64,000 nt of DNA, from assembly GCF_013523165.1 (NCBI RefSeq), contig NZ_JAAMQI010000013.1, positions 1 to 64,000 of the forward strand, in the 5' to 3' direction. Both the position numbers and the translations under genes were made by a program. Shown here piece by piece: positions 8,878 through 19,958 of the stretch (position 1 is its first letter; each line of letters begins with the position of its first letter). The notes beneath the pieces were generated by a model. It saw nothing but the letters and a program-made list of their open reading frames with translations. It did no database searches and was not told the DNA's origin. The DNA is from Pseudomonas entomophila (GTDB lineage: Bacteria > Pseudomonadota > Gammaproteobacteria > Pseudomonadales > Pseudomonadaceae).

Positions 8878-9429
8878 ATGAACCGCACCGGCCGCGCCCT
8901 CAGCCTGGGCTGCCTGCTGCTCCTCCAGCCCTTGGCGGCCTTGGCGGAGGGCGGCAACTCGCTGCTGATCCCGACCACGGGACGTTGCACGTTCGACACC
9001 CGGCCGCAGGACGTGGACAGGGCCATCAAGGCGTGCGAGCAGCTGGCGACCTCGGGCGACGCCCAGGCGCAGTACGAGCTGGCCGAGCTGTACCATGCGG
9101 GCGACCAGGTCCCGAAGGACTTGCACAAGGCGCTGGACTACTACGAGCAGGCCTCGCTGCTGGGCCATGCCGAGGCGCAGTCCAGGCTGGGCGCCATGTT
9201 CTTCCAGGGCGAGGGCGTGGCGGCCAACAAGGTGCAGGCCTACATCCTGCTGAAGATGGCCGCGGTCAATGGCGCCGAGGATGCGCTGGACATGGCCGAC
9301 GAGGTGTCGGCCAGCATGCCGCGCGAAGAACTCGAGCGGGCGACCCAGGTGCTGGGGCAGATCTTCCGCAAATACCTGCTGGAGCTGCAGAGCGCCGACG
9401 GTCGCACACCCTTCTCGCCCCTGCCCTGA
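8878..9429 (+). CDS. Exported Sel1/TPR-repeat protein
   Basis: This 183-residue protein has a signal peptide (about 1-23, ending LAALAEG). At least two Sel1-like repeats follow: AQAQYELAELYHAGDQVPKDLHKALDYYEQA and AEAQSRLGAMFFQGEGVAANKVQAYILLKMA, with a third weaker helical pair after them. Such repeats form helical hairpins for protein contacts. The ATG at 8878 is chosen because the signal peptide starts there and a promoter lies just upstream. The partner and function are unknown. Confidence 0.85.
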   Translation: MNRTGRALSLGCLLLLQPLAALAEGGNSLLIPTTGRCTFDTRPQDVDRAIKACEQLATSGDAQAQYELAELYHAGDQVPKDLHKALDYYEQASLLGHAEAQSRLGAMFFQGEGVAANKVQAYILLKMAAVNGAEDALDMADEVSASMPREELERATQVLGQIFRKYLLELQSADGRTPFSPLP

Positions 9430-9452
9430 GCGGCACGCGCTTCACACGGGGC

Positions 9453-9779
9453 TCACTTCTCCGGCATCGGCATCGGGAACGGCATGACGTTGCCGGTCGG
9501 CCGGGCCTCGCTGATCTTCACCGCACCGACCCGCTCCACCTCGTCGATGCGCACGATGGCGTGCATCGGCACGAAGCTGCGCACCACGCCGTCGAACTGG
9601 GCCTTGAGCTTTTCTTCGCTGGGGTCGACCACGACCTGGGTGCGCTCGCCGAAGACGAACTCCTCCACCTCCAGGAAGCCCCACAGGTCGCTCTGGTAGA
9701 TCTGCTTGGCGTACATCTCGAACACCTGGCCCTGGTTGAGGAAGATCACTTTGAACAGCGGCGCGTCGCGTTTGGTCAT
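9453..9779 (-). CDS. DUF1820 family protein
   Basis: This 108-residue cytosolic protein matches my recollection of DUF1820: PLFKVIFLNQGQVFEMYAKQ, GFLEVEEFVFGERTQVVVDP, and a middle region VRSFVPMHAIVRIDEVE. Function unknown. The ATG at 9779 has an AAGG-type site upstream. It converges with the Sel1-repeat gene and diverges from ybeZ. In P. aeruginosa a similar gene lies near miaB-ybeZ. Confidence 0.85.
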   Translation of the reverse strand: MTKRDAPLFKVIFLNQGQVFEMYAKQIYQSDLWGFLEVEEFVFGERTQVVVDPSEEKLKAQFDGVVRSFVPMHAIVRIDEVERVGAVKISEARPTGNVMPFPMPMPEK

Positions 9780-9903
9780 GGCGGCAAGGTCAACGGTGCG
9801 GAAAAGGGGCGCGCAGCATAGCAGACGGCGCCTGCCCACGCTGTCCAACCCATGAAACCATCGCGTGCGCGTGCGCTCCAAACAGACACGAGCGACCCTT
9901 GGC

Positions 9904-9958
9904 AACCCTTGATCGCAGCGGACCTTTCGCCACTGCCGATCAAGGGTTATTCTTGATC
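9904..9958 (+). promoter_or_regulatory. Three-segment leader with mutually exclusive stems upstream of ybeZ
   Basis: AACCCTTGATCG (9904-9915) is the exact reverse complement of CGATCAAGGGTT (9937-9948). GATCAAG within the second segment (9938-9944) is also the reverse complement of CTTGATC at 9952-9958. Segment 2 can therefore pair with 1 or 3 but not both, as in attenuator or thermo-responsive leaders. It ends 36 bases before the ybeZ start. Confidence 0.45.
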
Positions 9959-9994
9959 TCACATTCCCTAGCCGGCGAGCGGCCCAAGACCACC

Positions 9995-10993
9995 TTGAAC
10001 GCACCCATAGAACCCCATCGCTTCATCCTCGAGCCCTTCGAGGCCCATCGTTTCGCCAACCTGTGCGGACAGTTCGACGAGCACCTGCGCCTGATCGAAC
10101 AGCGCCTGGACATCGAGATCCGCAACCGCGGCAATCAGTTCGAGCTCATTGGCGAGCCCAAGACCACCTTCTCCGCCGAACAGCTGCTGCGCAGGCTCTA
10201 CCGCGAAGCGAAAGCGACCGAGCTGTCGCCGGAAATGGTTCACCTGTACCTGCAGGAGTCGACCGTGGAAGCCCTCGAAACCCCGGCAACGAACGAAGTC
10301 AGCGTGTCGCTGCGCACGCGCAAGGGCAACATTCGCCCGCGCGGTGCCAACCAGCAGCGGTACGTGAAGGAAATCCTGGCCAACGACATCAACTTCGGCA
10401 TTGGCCCGGCCGGTACCGGCAAGACCTACCTGGCCGTGGCCGCTGCGGTGGATGCGCTGGAGCGTGAACAGGTGCGGCGCATCCTGCTGGTGCGTCCGGC
10501 GGTCGAAGCAGGCGAGAAGCTGGGCTTCCTGCCCGGCGACCTGGCCCAGAAGATCGACCCCTACCTGCGTCCGCTGTACGACGCCCTCTACGAGATGCTC
10601 GGCTTCGAGCACGTGGCCAAGCTGATCGAGCGCCAGGTGATCGAGATCGCCCCTCTGGCGTACATGCGCGGTCGCACGCTGAACAACAGCTTCATCATTC
10701 TCGACGAGAGCCAGAACACCACGCTCGAGCAGATGAAGATGTTCCTGACCCGTATCGGCTTCGGCTCCACGGCGGTCATCACTGGCGACATCACCCAGGT
10801 CGACCTGCCGCGCGGCACCAAGTCCGGGCTGGCCCACGTGATCGAGGTGCTGCGCGACGTGCCCGGCATCAGCTTCACGCACTTCCAGCCCAAGGACGTG
10901 GTGCGTCACCCGCTGGTTCAGCGCATCGTCGAAGCCTACGAGCGCTTCGACGCCCAGCAGGCCAAGCCCGAGGTGCCCGGCAAACATGCTTGA
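9995..10993 (+). CDS. ybeZ: PhoH-like ATPase YbeZ
   Basis: This is a 332-residue P-loop ATPase of the PhoH family. The Walker A motif is [20 protein letters not shown], preceded by [12 protein letters not shown]; Walker B is [11 protein letters not shown]; sensor region [17 protein letters not shown]. The frame is open further upstream, but the TTG at 9995 gives the N-terminus NAPIEPHRF seen in Pseudomonas homologues, so I choose it. It overlaps ybeY by 8 bases, and YbeZ is thought to work with YbeY in 16S rRNA processing. In E. coli miaB lies directly upstream; here it does not. Confidence 0.92.
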   Translation: MNAPIEPHRFILEPFEAHRFANLCGQFDEHLRLIEQRLDIEIRNRGNQFELIGEPKTTFSAEQLLRRLYREAKATELSPEMVHLYLQESTVEALETPATNEVSVSLRTRKGNIRPRGANQQRYVKEILANDINFGIGPAGTGKTYLAVAAAVDALEREQVRRILLVRPAVEAGEKLGFLPGDLAQKIDPYLRPLYDALYEMLGFEHVAKLIERQVIEIAPLAYMRGRTLNNSFIILDESQNTTLEQMKMFLTRIGFGSTAVITGDITQVDLPRGTKSGLAHVIEVLRDVPGISFTHFQPKDVVRHPLVQRIVEAYERFDAQQAKPEVPGKHA

Positions 10994-11480
10994 ACTCGAC
11001 CTGCAGCGGGCCACCGAGGCCGCTGCGCCGGAGGACGCCGCCTTCCGCCGTTGGTGCGAGCTGGCCCTGCGCCAGCGCAGCGCCGACTCGGAGATGACCA
11101 TTCGCCTGGTCGATCTCGACGAGGGCCGCGCGCTCAACCACACCTACCGGCACAAGGACTACGCCACCAACGTGCTGTCCTTCCCGGCCGATGTGCCCGA
11201 TGAGCTGCTGGACATTCCGCTGCTCGGCGACCTGGTGATCTGCGTGCCGGTGGTCGAGCGCGAGGCCGCCGAACAGGGCAAGGCCCTGGAAGCGCACTGG
11301 GCGCACCTGGTCATACACGGCTGCCTGCACCTGCTCGGCTACGACCACATCGACGACGATGAGGCCGAGGAGATGGAAGCACTGGAACGCACCCTGTTGG
11401 CGGAGCTCGGCCACCCCGATCCGTACGCCGACGACGACACCGACCCTTCACACCCCGATACCTGCAAGGATCACGAGTAA
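10986..11480 (+). CDS. ybeY: Endoribonuclease YbeY
   Basis: This 164-residue metalloprotein has the signature [25 protein letters not shown], whose three His residues bind zinc. The N-terminal half carries VLSFPAD and a family-typical LGDLVIC strand. YbeY is an rRNA endonuclease needed for 16S rRNA 3'-end maturation and ribosome quality control. An acidic tail rich in Asp, His and Pro follows the motif. Its ATG lies inside the end of ybeZ, which suggests translational coupling. Confidence 0.97.
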   Translation: MLELDLQRATEAAAPEDAAFRRWCELALRQRSADSEMTIRLVDLDEGRALNHTYRHKDYATNVLSFPADVPDELLDIPLLGDLVICVPVVEREAAEQGKALEAHWAHLVIHGCLHLLGYDHIDDDEAEEMEALERTLLAELGHPDPYADDDTDPSHPDTCKDHE

Positions 11481-11485
11481 CCGCC

Positions 11486-12331
11486 ATGAGCGAAGACCGA
11501 TCGAGCAATGGGCAGAAGTCATGGCTGGGCAAACTGACCCAGGCTTTTGCCCATGAGCCGAAGAACCGCCAGGAGCTCCTCGAGCTGCTGCGCGAAGCCC
11601 ACCAGAACAAACTGCTGGACAGCGAAGCGCTGGCCATCGTCGAGGGCGCCATCCAGGTCGCTGACCTGCAGGTGCGCGACATCATGGTGCCGCGCTCGCA
11701 GATGATCAGCATCCGCGCCACCCAGACCCCGCGCGAATTTTTGCCGGCAGTGATCGACGCGGCGCACTCGCGCTACCCGGTCATCGGCGAGAGTCACGAC
11801 GACGTGCTCGGCGTGCTGCTGGCCAAGGACCTGCTGCCGCTGATCCTCAAGGAAAACGGCGACAGCGTCGACATCAAGAGCCTGCTGCGCCCGGCCACCT
11901 TCGTGCCCGAGTCCAAGCGCCTGAACGTGCTGCTGCGTGAGTTTCGCGCCAACCACAACCACATGGCCATCGTCATCGACGAGTACGGCGGTGTGGCCGG
12001 CCTGGTGACCATCGAGGACGTGCTCGAGCAGATCGTCGGCGACATCGAGGACGAGCACGACGTCGAGGAAGACAGCTACATCAAGCCGCTGCCCAATGGC
12101 GACTTCCTGGTCAAGGCGCTGACGCCGATCGAGCAGTTCAACGAGTCCTTCGACGGCGACTTCTCGGACGACGAATTCGACACCGTCGGCGGGCTGGTCA
12201 TGAAAGCCTTCGGCTACATGCCCAAGCGCAACGAGACCACCGCGATCGGGGCCTACCGCTTCCGTGTCCTGAACGCCGACAGCCGCCGCATCCACCTGCT
12301 GCGTCTGACCCCCATCAATCGCCAAGGATAG
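11486..12331 (+). CDS. corC: CorC/YbeX family CBS-domain protein
   Basis: This 281-residue cytosolic protein has two CBS domains (about 70-195; VRDIMVPRSQMISI and HNHMAIVIDEYGGVAGLVTIEDVLEQIVGDIEDE) followed by the CorC_HlyC domain (about 205-280; GDFSDDEFDTVGGLVMKAFG). The family is linked to magnesium and cobalt efflux and, through the operon, to ribosome maintenance. There is no membrane domain, as in E. coli YbeX. It sits 5 bases after ybeY and 2 bases before lnt. Confidence 0.95.
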   Translation: MSEDRSSNGQKSWLGKLTQAFAHEPKNRQELLELLREAHQNKLLDSEALAIVEGAIQVADLQVRDIMVPRSQMISIRATQTPREFLPAVIDAAHSRYPVIGESHDDVLGVLLAKDLLPLILKENGDSVDIKSLLRPATFVPESKRLNVLLREFRANHNHMAIVIDEYGGVAGLVTIEDVLEQIVGDIEDEHDVEEDSYIKPLPNGDFLVKALTPIEQFNESFDGDFSDDEFDTVGGLVMKAFGYMPKRNETTAIGAYRFRVLNADSRRIHLLRLTPINRQG

Positions 12332-12333
12332 TC

Positions 12334-13851
12334 ATGCGTTGGATCACCCGCCCCGGCTGGCCCGGTAACCTGCTGGCCGTGGCGGCCGGCGCCAGCACGT
12401 CCCTGGCCCTGGCGCCGTTCGACGCCTGGCCGCTCGCCGTGCTGGCGATCGCGCTGTTCTACCTGGGCCTGCGCCAGCTCAGCCCGCGCCAGGCGCTGGG
12501 CCGTGGCTGGTGCTACGGCTTCGGTCTGTATGGCGCCGGTACCAGTTGGATCTACGTCAGCATCAATACCTACGGCGGCGCCTCGCCCTTGCTGGCGACC
12601 TTGCTGCTGCTGGCCTTCTTCGCCGCCATCGCCTGGTTCTTCGCCCTGCCCGCCTGGCTCTGGGCACGCTGGCTACGGCGCAGCGAGGCCCCACTGGCCG
12701 ATGCGCTGGGCTTCGCGGCCCTGTGGCTGCTGCAGGAAGCGTTTCGTGGCTGGTTCCTGACCGGGTTCCCGTGGTTGTACGCAGGCTACAGCCAGCTCGA
12801 TGGTCCGCTGGCCGGGCTGGCCCCGGTCGGTGGCGTCTGGCTGGTGTCGTTCGTGCTGGCCCTGAGTGCGGCGCTGCTGTGCAACCTGCCGCGCCTGCGG
12901 GCCCGGGGAGCACTGCTGGCAGGCGGTCTGGCCCTGTTGATCGCGCCTTGGGTACTCGGCTGGGCACTCAAGGGCCACGCCTGGACGCAGCCGTCGGGCA
13001 AGCCCCTGACGGTGGCGGCGATCCAGGGCAACGTCGAGCAGGACCTGAAGTGGGACCCGGCGCACGTCAATGCGCAACTGGCGCTGTACCGCGACCTGAG
13101 CTTCGCCTCGCGGCCGGTCGATCTGTTGATCTGGCCGGAAACCGCCGTGCCGGTGCTCAAGGACCAGGCCCAAGGCTTCATCGACATGATGGGGACATTC
13201 GCCAGCGACCGTCACGCGGCGCTGATCACCGGCGTCCCGGTGCGTGAAGTGGTCGACGGCCAGCGCCGCTACTACAACGGCATCACCGTGGCCGGCGGCG
13301 GCGAAGGCACCTACCTCAAGCAGAAGCTGGTGCCGTTCGGCGAGTACGTGCCCTTGCAGGACATGCTGCGCGGGCTGATCGAGTTCTTCAACCTGCCGAT
13401 GTCCGATTTCGCCCGTGGCCCGGCGCAGCAGGCGCTGTTGCAGGCCAAGGGGCACATGATCGCGCCGTACATCTGCTACGAGGTGGTCTACCCGGAATTC
13501 GCCGCCGGCCTGGCCGCGCGCAGCGACCTGCTGCTGACCATCAGCAACGACACCTGGTTCGGCACCTCGATCGGCCCGCTGCAACACCTGCAGATGGCGC
13601 AGATGCGTGCCCTGGAGGCCGGACGCTGGATGATCCGCGCCACCAACAACGGCGTCACCGCGCTGATCGACCCGTTCGGCCAGATCACCGAGCGCGTGCC
13701 GCAGTTCCAGCAGGCCGTGCTGTACGGTGAGGTCGTGCCGATGCAGGACCTCACCCCTTACCTGCGCTGGCGCTCATGGCCACTGGCGCTGGTCTGCGCC
13801 GTGCTGCTGGGCTGGGCCGCACTGGCCCGGCGTCGCGCGGCGCGCCCCTAG
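12334..13851 (+). CDS. lnt: Apolipoprotein N-acyltransferase
   Basis: This 505-residue inner-membrane enzyme adds the third acyl chain to lipoproteins. About six N-terminal membrane helices (1-200) precede a periplasmic nitrilase domain. The catalytic residues lie in LIWPETAVPV (Glu), YLKQKLVPFGEYVP (Lys) and YICYEVVYPEFA (Cys). A final membrane helix is at about 480-498. It ends the ybeZ-ybeY-corC-lnt operon, and its stop codon overlaps that of the convergent ydcF-like gene by three bases. Confidence 0.97.
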   Translation: MRWITRPGWPGNLLAVAAGASTSLALAPFDAWPLAVLAIALFYLGLRQLSPRQALGRGWCYGFGLYGAGTSWIYVSINTYGGASPLLATLLLLAFFAAIAWFFALPAWLWARWLRRSEAPLADALGFAALWLLQEAFRGWFLTGFPWLYAGYSQLDGPLAGLAPVGGVWLVSFVLALSAALLCNLPRLRARGALLAGGLALLIAPWVLGWALKGHAWTQPSGKPLTVAAIQGNVEQDLKWDPAHVNAQLALYRDLSFASRPVDLLIWPETAVPVLKDQAQGFIDMMGTFASDRHAALITGVPVREVVDGQRRYYNGITVAGGGEGTYLKQKLVPFGEYVPLQDMLRGLIEFFNLPMSDFARGPAQQALLQAKGHMIAPYICYEVVYPEFAAGLAARSDLLLTISNDTWFGTSIGPLQHLQMAQMRALEAGRWMIRATNNGVTALIDPFGQITERVPQFQQAVLYGEVVPMQDLTPYLRWRSWPLALVCAVLLGWAALARRRAARP

Positions 13852-14615
13852 CGGCCCTCGAACAGGCGGTAGCCCACCAGGCCTGCCGCCTCGTTGAGCA
13901 GTTGCCCGTTGCGCCAGACGGCTCGCCCCTCCGGCAGCAATCCGGCGAAAGGTCCTACTGAGGCATGACCGAGAAAGCCCACGGGCGCTGCCACGACCGT
14001 CAGGCCGTTGGCCTCGAAGCTCCAGCGCGCACGGGGCATGTGCCAGGCCTGCGTGACCAGCACCACCCGGCGAATCCCCAGTGGCCGAAGCAGCCGCGCC
14101 GTCAGCTGGGCGTTTTCCCAGGTGGTGCGGCTGGCACCCTCCTCCCAGGTCACCGTCACCCCGAAATCCTGACGCAGGCGCTCGGCCATCAACCGGGCCT
14201 CGCTGGGGGGCGTGCCTTCGTGCAGGCCGCCGCTGGTCAGCAGCGGCAACCCGGAGGCCTTGGCCAGTTGCGCGGCGAACCGCATGCGCTCCAGGGCTAC
14301 GCCGGTGGGCTGGTCGTCCCCGCCCCAGGCCGGGTCGCCCCGCTCGCGGCCCGCACCGAGCACCACGATGACCTGGGCCTCGGCAGCCAGCGTCGCCCAC
14401 TGCGCCGTGGGCAGGGGCGGTTCGCGTTCGAGCAGCCGCGCCGCCTGCTGCACCACCAGCGGCAGGCTCATCAGCCACAGCCCGCCCAGCCCCAGGGCCA
14501 GGCACACGTTCGCCAGGCGCGGGCGACGACGGCGCAGCCAGCAGCCGGCCAGGACCAGCAGCAACAGCCCGCCCGGGGGCAGCAACAGGTGTTTGAGGAA
14601 AAAGCGGATCGGCAT
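13848..14615 (-). CDS. YdcF/SanA-like DUF218 membrane protein
   Basis: This 255-residue protein has two N-terminal membrane helices (about 7-25 and 36-56) and then a DUF218 domain: AQVIVVLGAGR, ERMRFAAQLAKASGLPLLTSGG, PSEARLMAERLRQDFGV, TWENAQLTARLL, RVVLVTQAWHMPRARWSFEANG. DUF218 proteins are linked to envelope integrity, with no defined reaction. Its end overlaps lnt on the other strand. The start at 14615 has a GAGGAAA site about 13 bases upstream. Confidence 0.88.
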   Translation of the reverse strand: MPIRFFLKHLLLPPGGLLLLVLAGCWLRRRRPRLANVCLALGLGGLWLMSLPLVVQQAARLLEREPPLPTAQWATLAAEAQVIVVLGAGRERGDPAWGGDDQPTGVALERMRFAAQLAKASGLPLLTSGGLHEGTPPSEARLMAERLRQDFGVTVTWEEGASRTTWENAQLTARLLRPLGIRRVVLVTQAWHMPRARWSFEANGLTVVAAPVGFLGHASVGPFAGLLPEGRAVWRNGQLLNEAAGLVGYRLFEGR

Positions 14616-14692
14616 GGCGCACCTCGTTTCGGTGCGCGCAGCCTAGGGGGATCGGCACCGGTCCACAAGTCGTGGCCCGGTGCCGAGACCGG

Positions 14693-15010
14693 TCAGCGCA
14701 CCGGCAGGCGCTGTGCGGGTATCGACGTGTCGCGGCGCTTGCGATCGCGCAGCCAGACGACCTCGGCGGTGCGTCTGGCGGGGCGCTGTCGAGGCCCCTC
14801 GGCGGCCGGGCCCGGGTGGGCGGGCAGTGCGTCCAGGTAGGTCTTGAGCACGTCGTACTCGGCGCGGCTCAAGCCGCGCAGCTCCAGTTCGGTCGGTTGT
14901 TCGTCACGCAATCGCACCGACGTGCGGGCCGTCTCCAGGGCTAGGCCAAGTCGGTCGATCAGACGTTCGTAGACATCGGTTGGGGGGTTGGGGGTGTGCG
15001 GCTCTCCCAT
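14693..15010 (-). CDS. Small hypothetical protein, perhaps a shortened DUF1451 relative
   Basis: This 105-residue soluble protein contains no Cys. The N-terminal helix-rich part (VYERLIDRLGLALETARTSV, LRGLSRAEYDVLKTYLDAL) resembles the start of DUF1451/YbeL proteins, as I recall them. The C-terminal zinc ribbon of that family is absent and replaced by a basic tail (RQRPARRTAEVVWLRDRKRR). The ATG at 15010 is preferred over a longer frame. It is divergent from leuS, where Pseudomonas genomes often carry a small protein. Function unknown; the family link is tentative. Confidence 0.6.
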   Translation of the reverse strand: MGEPHTPNPPTDVYERLIDRLGLALETARTSVRLRDEQPTELELRGLSRAEYDVLKTYLDALPAHPGPAAEGPRQRPARRTAEVVWLRDRKRRDTSIPAQRLPVR

Positions 15011-15126
15011 GCGGGCACCTCGTTGGGGATGACAGTCTCGTTGCACCCCTGAGCTTAGCGTCACCTGCGACGGCAGCCGGGCGCCGCGACCAACGGCCAT
15101 CGGCAAGGCCCCGACGCAATCAGGGT

Positions 15127-17853
<2,727 letters not shown>

Positions 17854-17859
17854 TGGCAA

Positions 17860-17888
17860 CGCCTGCCTGCGAACGTCGCGGGCAGGCG
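17860..17888 (+). other. Hairpin between leuS and lptE
   Basis: CGCCTGCC (17860-17867) pairs with GGCAGGCG (17881-17888) around a 13-base loop. No T-run follows, so it is more likely an mRNA stability or processing element between the two cotranscribed genes than a full terminator. Confidence 0.4.
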
Positions 17889-17914
17889 GAATCGGCCCAG
17901 AAGGGAGCAACAAC

Positions 17915-18520
17915 ATGATCAAACGCAATCTGCTGGTAGTGGGCCTGGCCGTGCTGCTGAGCGCCTGTGGTTTCCAGCTGCGTGGTACCGGTGAAGCCGA
18001 CCTGAGCCTGCGCGAGCTGGACGTCAGCGCCCGCAACGCCTATGGCGACACGGTGAAGCAACTGCGCCAGGCCCTGGAGAACGACGGTGTGGCCGTGCGT
18101 AGCAGCGCCCCTTATCGCCTGATCCTGACCCGCGAAGAAGAGAACCAGCGCGCCGCCACCTACGCCGGCGGCAGCCGGTCGGCCGACTACGAGCTGACCA
18201 CGGTGCTGAACTACACCATCGCCGGCCTGAACAACGCCGAGCTGCTGTCGGACAAGGTCACCGTGCGCCGCGTCTACACCCGTGACGGCAACAACGTCAC
18301 CGGTGGCGACCAGGAAGCGGCCCAGGTGCGCAAGGAAATGCGCCGTGACCTGATCCAGGCCATGATCGTGCGCCTGCAACTGCTGACCCCGGCGCGTCTG
18401 GACGAGCTGCAGCAGGACGCCGACGCCCGTGCCCGTGCGCAGGCCCAGGCGCTGGAAGATGCACGCCGCGTCCAGGACGAGACGCCGCAGCAGTCGCCTC
18501 TGGACCTGCCGGTCCAGTGA
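17915..18520 (+). CDS. lptE: LPS-assembly lipoprotein LptE
   Basis: This is a 201-residue outer-membrane lipoprotein. The signal peptide ends in the lipobox VLLSACGFQLRG, with Cys at about residue 20. LptE plugs the LptD barrel and helps place lipopolysaccharide in the outer leaflet. The central domain (RELDVSARNAYGDTVKQLRQAL, YRLILTREEENQRAATYAGG, AQVRKEMRRDLIQAMIVRL) is typical, and a charged helix ends the protein. It lies between leuS and holA, the standard order in gammaproteobacteria. Confidence 0.95.
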   Translation: MIKRNLLVVGLAVLLSACGFQLRGTGEADLSLRELDVSARNAYGDTVKQLRQALENDGVAVRSSAPYRLILTREEENQRAATYAGGSRSADYELTTVLNYTIAGLNNAELLSDKVTVRRVYTRDGNNVTGGDQEAAQVRKEMRRDLIQAMIVRLQLLTPARLDELQQDADARARAQAQALEDARRVQDETPQQSPLDLPVQ

Positions 18521-18560
18521 GGCCACGCGGGGCACCTGCGGGTGCCCTGCTCTCCCGCCC

Positions 18561-19598
18561 ATGAAACTCGCCCCCGCTCAACTCGACAAGCACCTGCAAG
18601 GCACGCTGGCCCCCGTCTACGTGGTCAGCGGCGACGACCCGCTGCTGTGCCAGGAAGCCGCCGACGCCATCCGTGCGGCCGCGCGTCATCAAGGTCACGA
18701 CGAGCGCCAGGTGTTCTCCGCCGATGCCAACTTCGACTGGGGTAACCTGCTGCTCGCCGGCGCGAGCCTGTCGCTGTTCGCCCAGAAGCGCCTGCTGGAA
18801 GTACGGCTGCCCAGCGGCAAGCCAGGTGACAAGGGCGCTGCGGCACTGATCGACTACGTCAGCCGACCGGCCGAAGACACGGTGCTGTTGGTCAGCCTGC
18901 CCAGGCTCGACGCCAGCGCGCAGAAATCCAAGTGGGGCAAGGCCCTGATCGACAGCGCGCAGTGCCAGTTCGTGCAGATCTGGCCGGTGGACGCGCACCA
19001 GTTGCCGCAGTGGATCAACCAGCGCCTGGCGCGTGCCGGGCTTTCTGCGCAGCGGGAGGCGGTCGACCTCATCGCCGCACGGGTCGAAGGCAATCTGCTC
19101 GCGGCCGCCCAGGAAATCGAAAAGCTCAAGCTGCTGGCCGACGGCAACCAGGTGACGGTGGACACCGTGCAGGCGGCGGTGGCCGACAGCGCGCGCTTCG
19201 ACGTCTTCGGGCTGGTCGATGCGGTGCTCAAGGGCGAAGCGAGCCATGGGCTGCGCATGCTCGAAGGCCTGCGGGGTGAAGGGGTGGAAGCACCGGTCAT
19301 CCTCTGGGCACTGGCACGCGAACTGCGTCTGCTGGCCGGTATCGCCCAGCAGTTCAGCCAGGGCATCCCCCTGGACAAGGCTTTCAGCCAGGCCAAGCCT
19401 CCCGTGTGGGACAAGCGTCGGCCACTGGTCAGCAAGGCGTTGCAGCGGCTGTCGGCGCAGCGCTGGAACCAGCTGCTGGTGGACGCCCAGCGGATCGACG
19501 CGCAGATCAAGGGCCAGTCGGAAGGCTCGCCCTGGGTCGGGTTGGCAAGGCTGGTGCTGTTGATGGCCGGGCAGCGGGTGTCGTTGCCGGCGCAGTGA
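18561..19598 (+). CDS. holA: DNA polymerase III delta subunit
   Basis: This 345-residue clamp-loader subunit opens the beta clamp. The N-terminal AAA+-like domain lacks a working P-loop, as is normal for delta (VYVVSGDDPLLCQEAADAIR, FSADANFDWGNLLLAGASLSLFAQKRLLEVRLP). The middle and collar domains carry LIAARVEGNLLAAAQEIEKLKLL and DVFGLVDAVLKGE. ATG at 18561, 40 bases after lptE. Confidence 0.96.
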   Translation: MKLAPAQLDKHLQGTLAPVYVVSGDDPLLCQEAADAIRAAARHQGHDERQVFSADANFDWGNLLLAGASLSLFAQKRLLEVRLPSGKPGDKGAAALIDYVSRPAEDTVLLVSLPRLDASAQKSKWGKALIDSAQCQFVQIWPVDAHQLPQWINQRLARAGLSAQREAVDLIAARVEGNLLAAAQEIEKLKLLADGNQVTVDTVQAAVADSARFDVFGLVDAVLKGEASHGLRMLEGLRGEGVEAPVILWALARELRLLAGIAQQFSQGIPLDKAFSQAKPPVWDKRRPLVSKALQRLSAQRWNQLLVDAQRIDAQIKGQSEGSPWVGLARLVLLMAGQRVSLPAQ

Positions 19599-19677
19599 CG
19601 GGCTCGAACGGGTGCCCGATGGGGTTATCCTGCTGATCATTGCCGTAGCGCTGATCTGCCGGATGGCGTGGCGGGAT

Positions 19678-19812
19678 TCATGGGCCCTGCGGGCCCAATC
19701 GCGGCACCGGGGCCGCTCCTACAGGTGACCGCGATAGCCTGCAACCCCGCGGTGGAGCTACGGGTGTAGGAGCGGCCCCTGTGCCGCGATTGGGCCCGCA
19801 GGGCCCATAAAA
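19678..19812. repeat. REPIN: inverted pair of family A REPs
   Basis: Two family A REPs in inverted orientation (19678-19726 and 19767-19812) enclose a spacer. The spacer, read on the minus strand (CACCCGTAGCTCCACCGCGG...), recurs beside the REPs near 34580 and 41558. The pair can fold as one long hairpin. It occupies most of the 360-base gap between holA and arfA; the remainder holds only the possible arfA -10 (TACAAT, 19888-19893). Confidence 0.85.
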
Positions 19813-19958
19813 CCGTCAATGCGGTGACGTGGTCCCCGTTAGCTTAACCCGCACTCGGCAATCAGCCGCCCTCAAGCTTTCGATGCATACAATCAATTAG
19901 CCCCCGCACCTCCTCGCCTCTACAGTGCGCCTCGCAATCCCCTCACGAGGCCCTGCCC

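Noticed and set aside
9994..10019. A sigma-32-like pair CTTGAAC and CCCATCG, 14 bases apart
   Set aside because: It lies on and after the ybeZ start codon, so a transcript from it could not carry the start. ybeZ is a heat-shock gene in E. coli, which makes the match tempting but misplaced.
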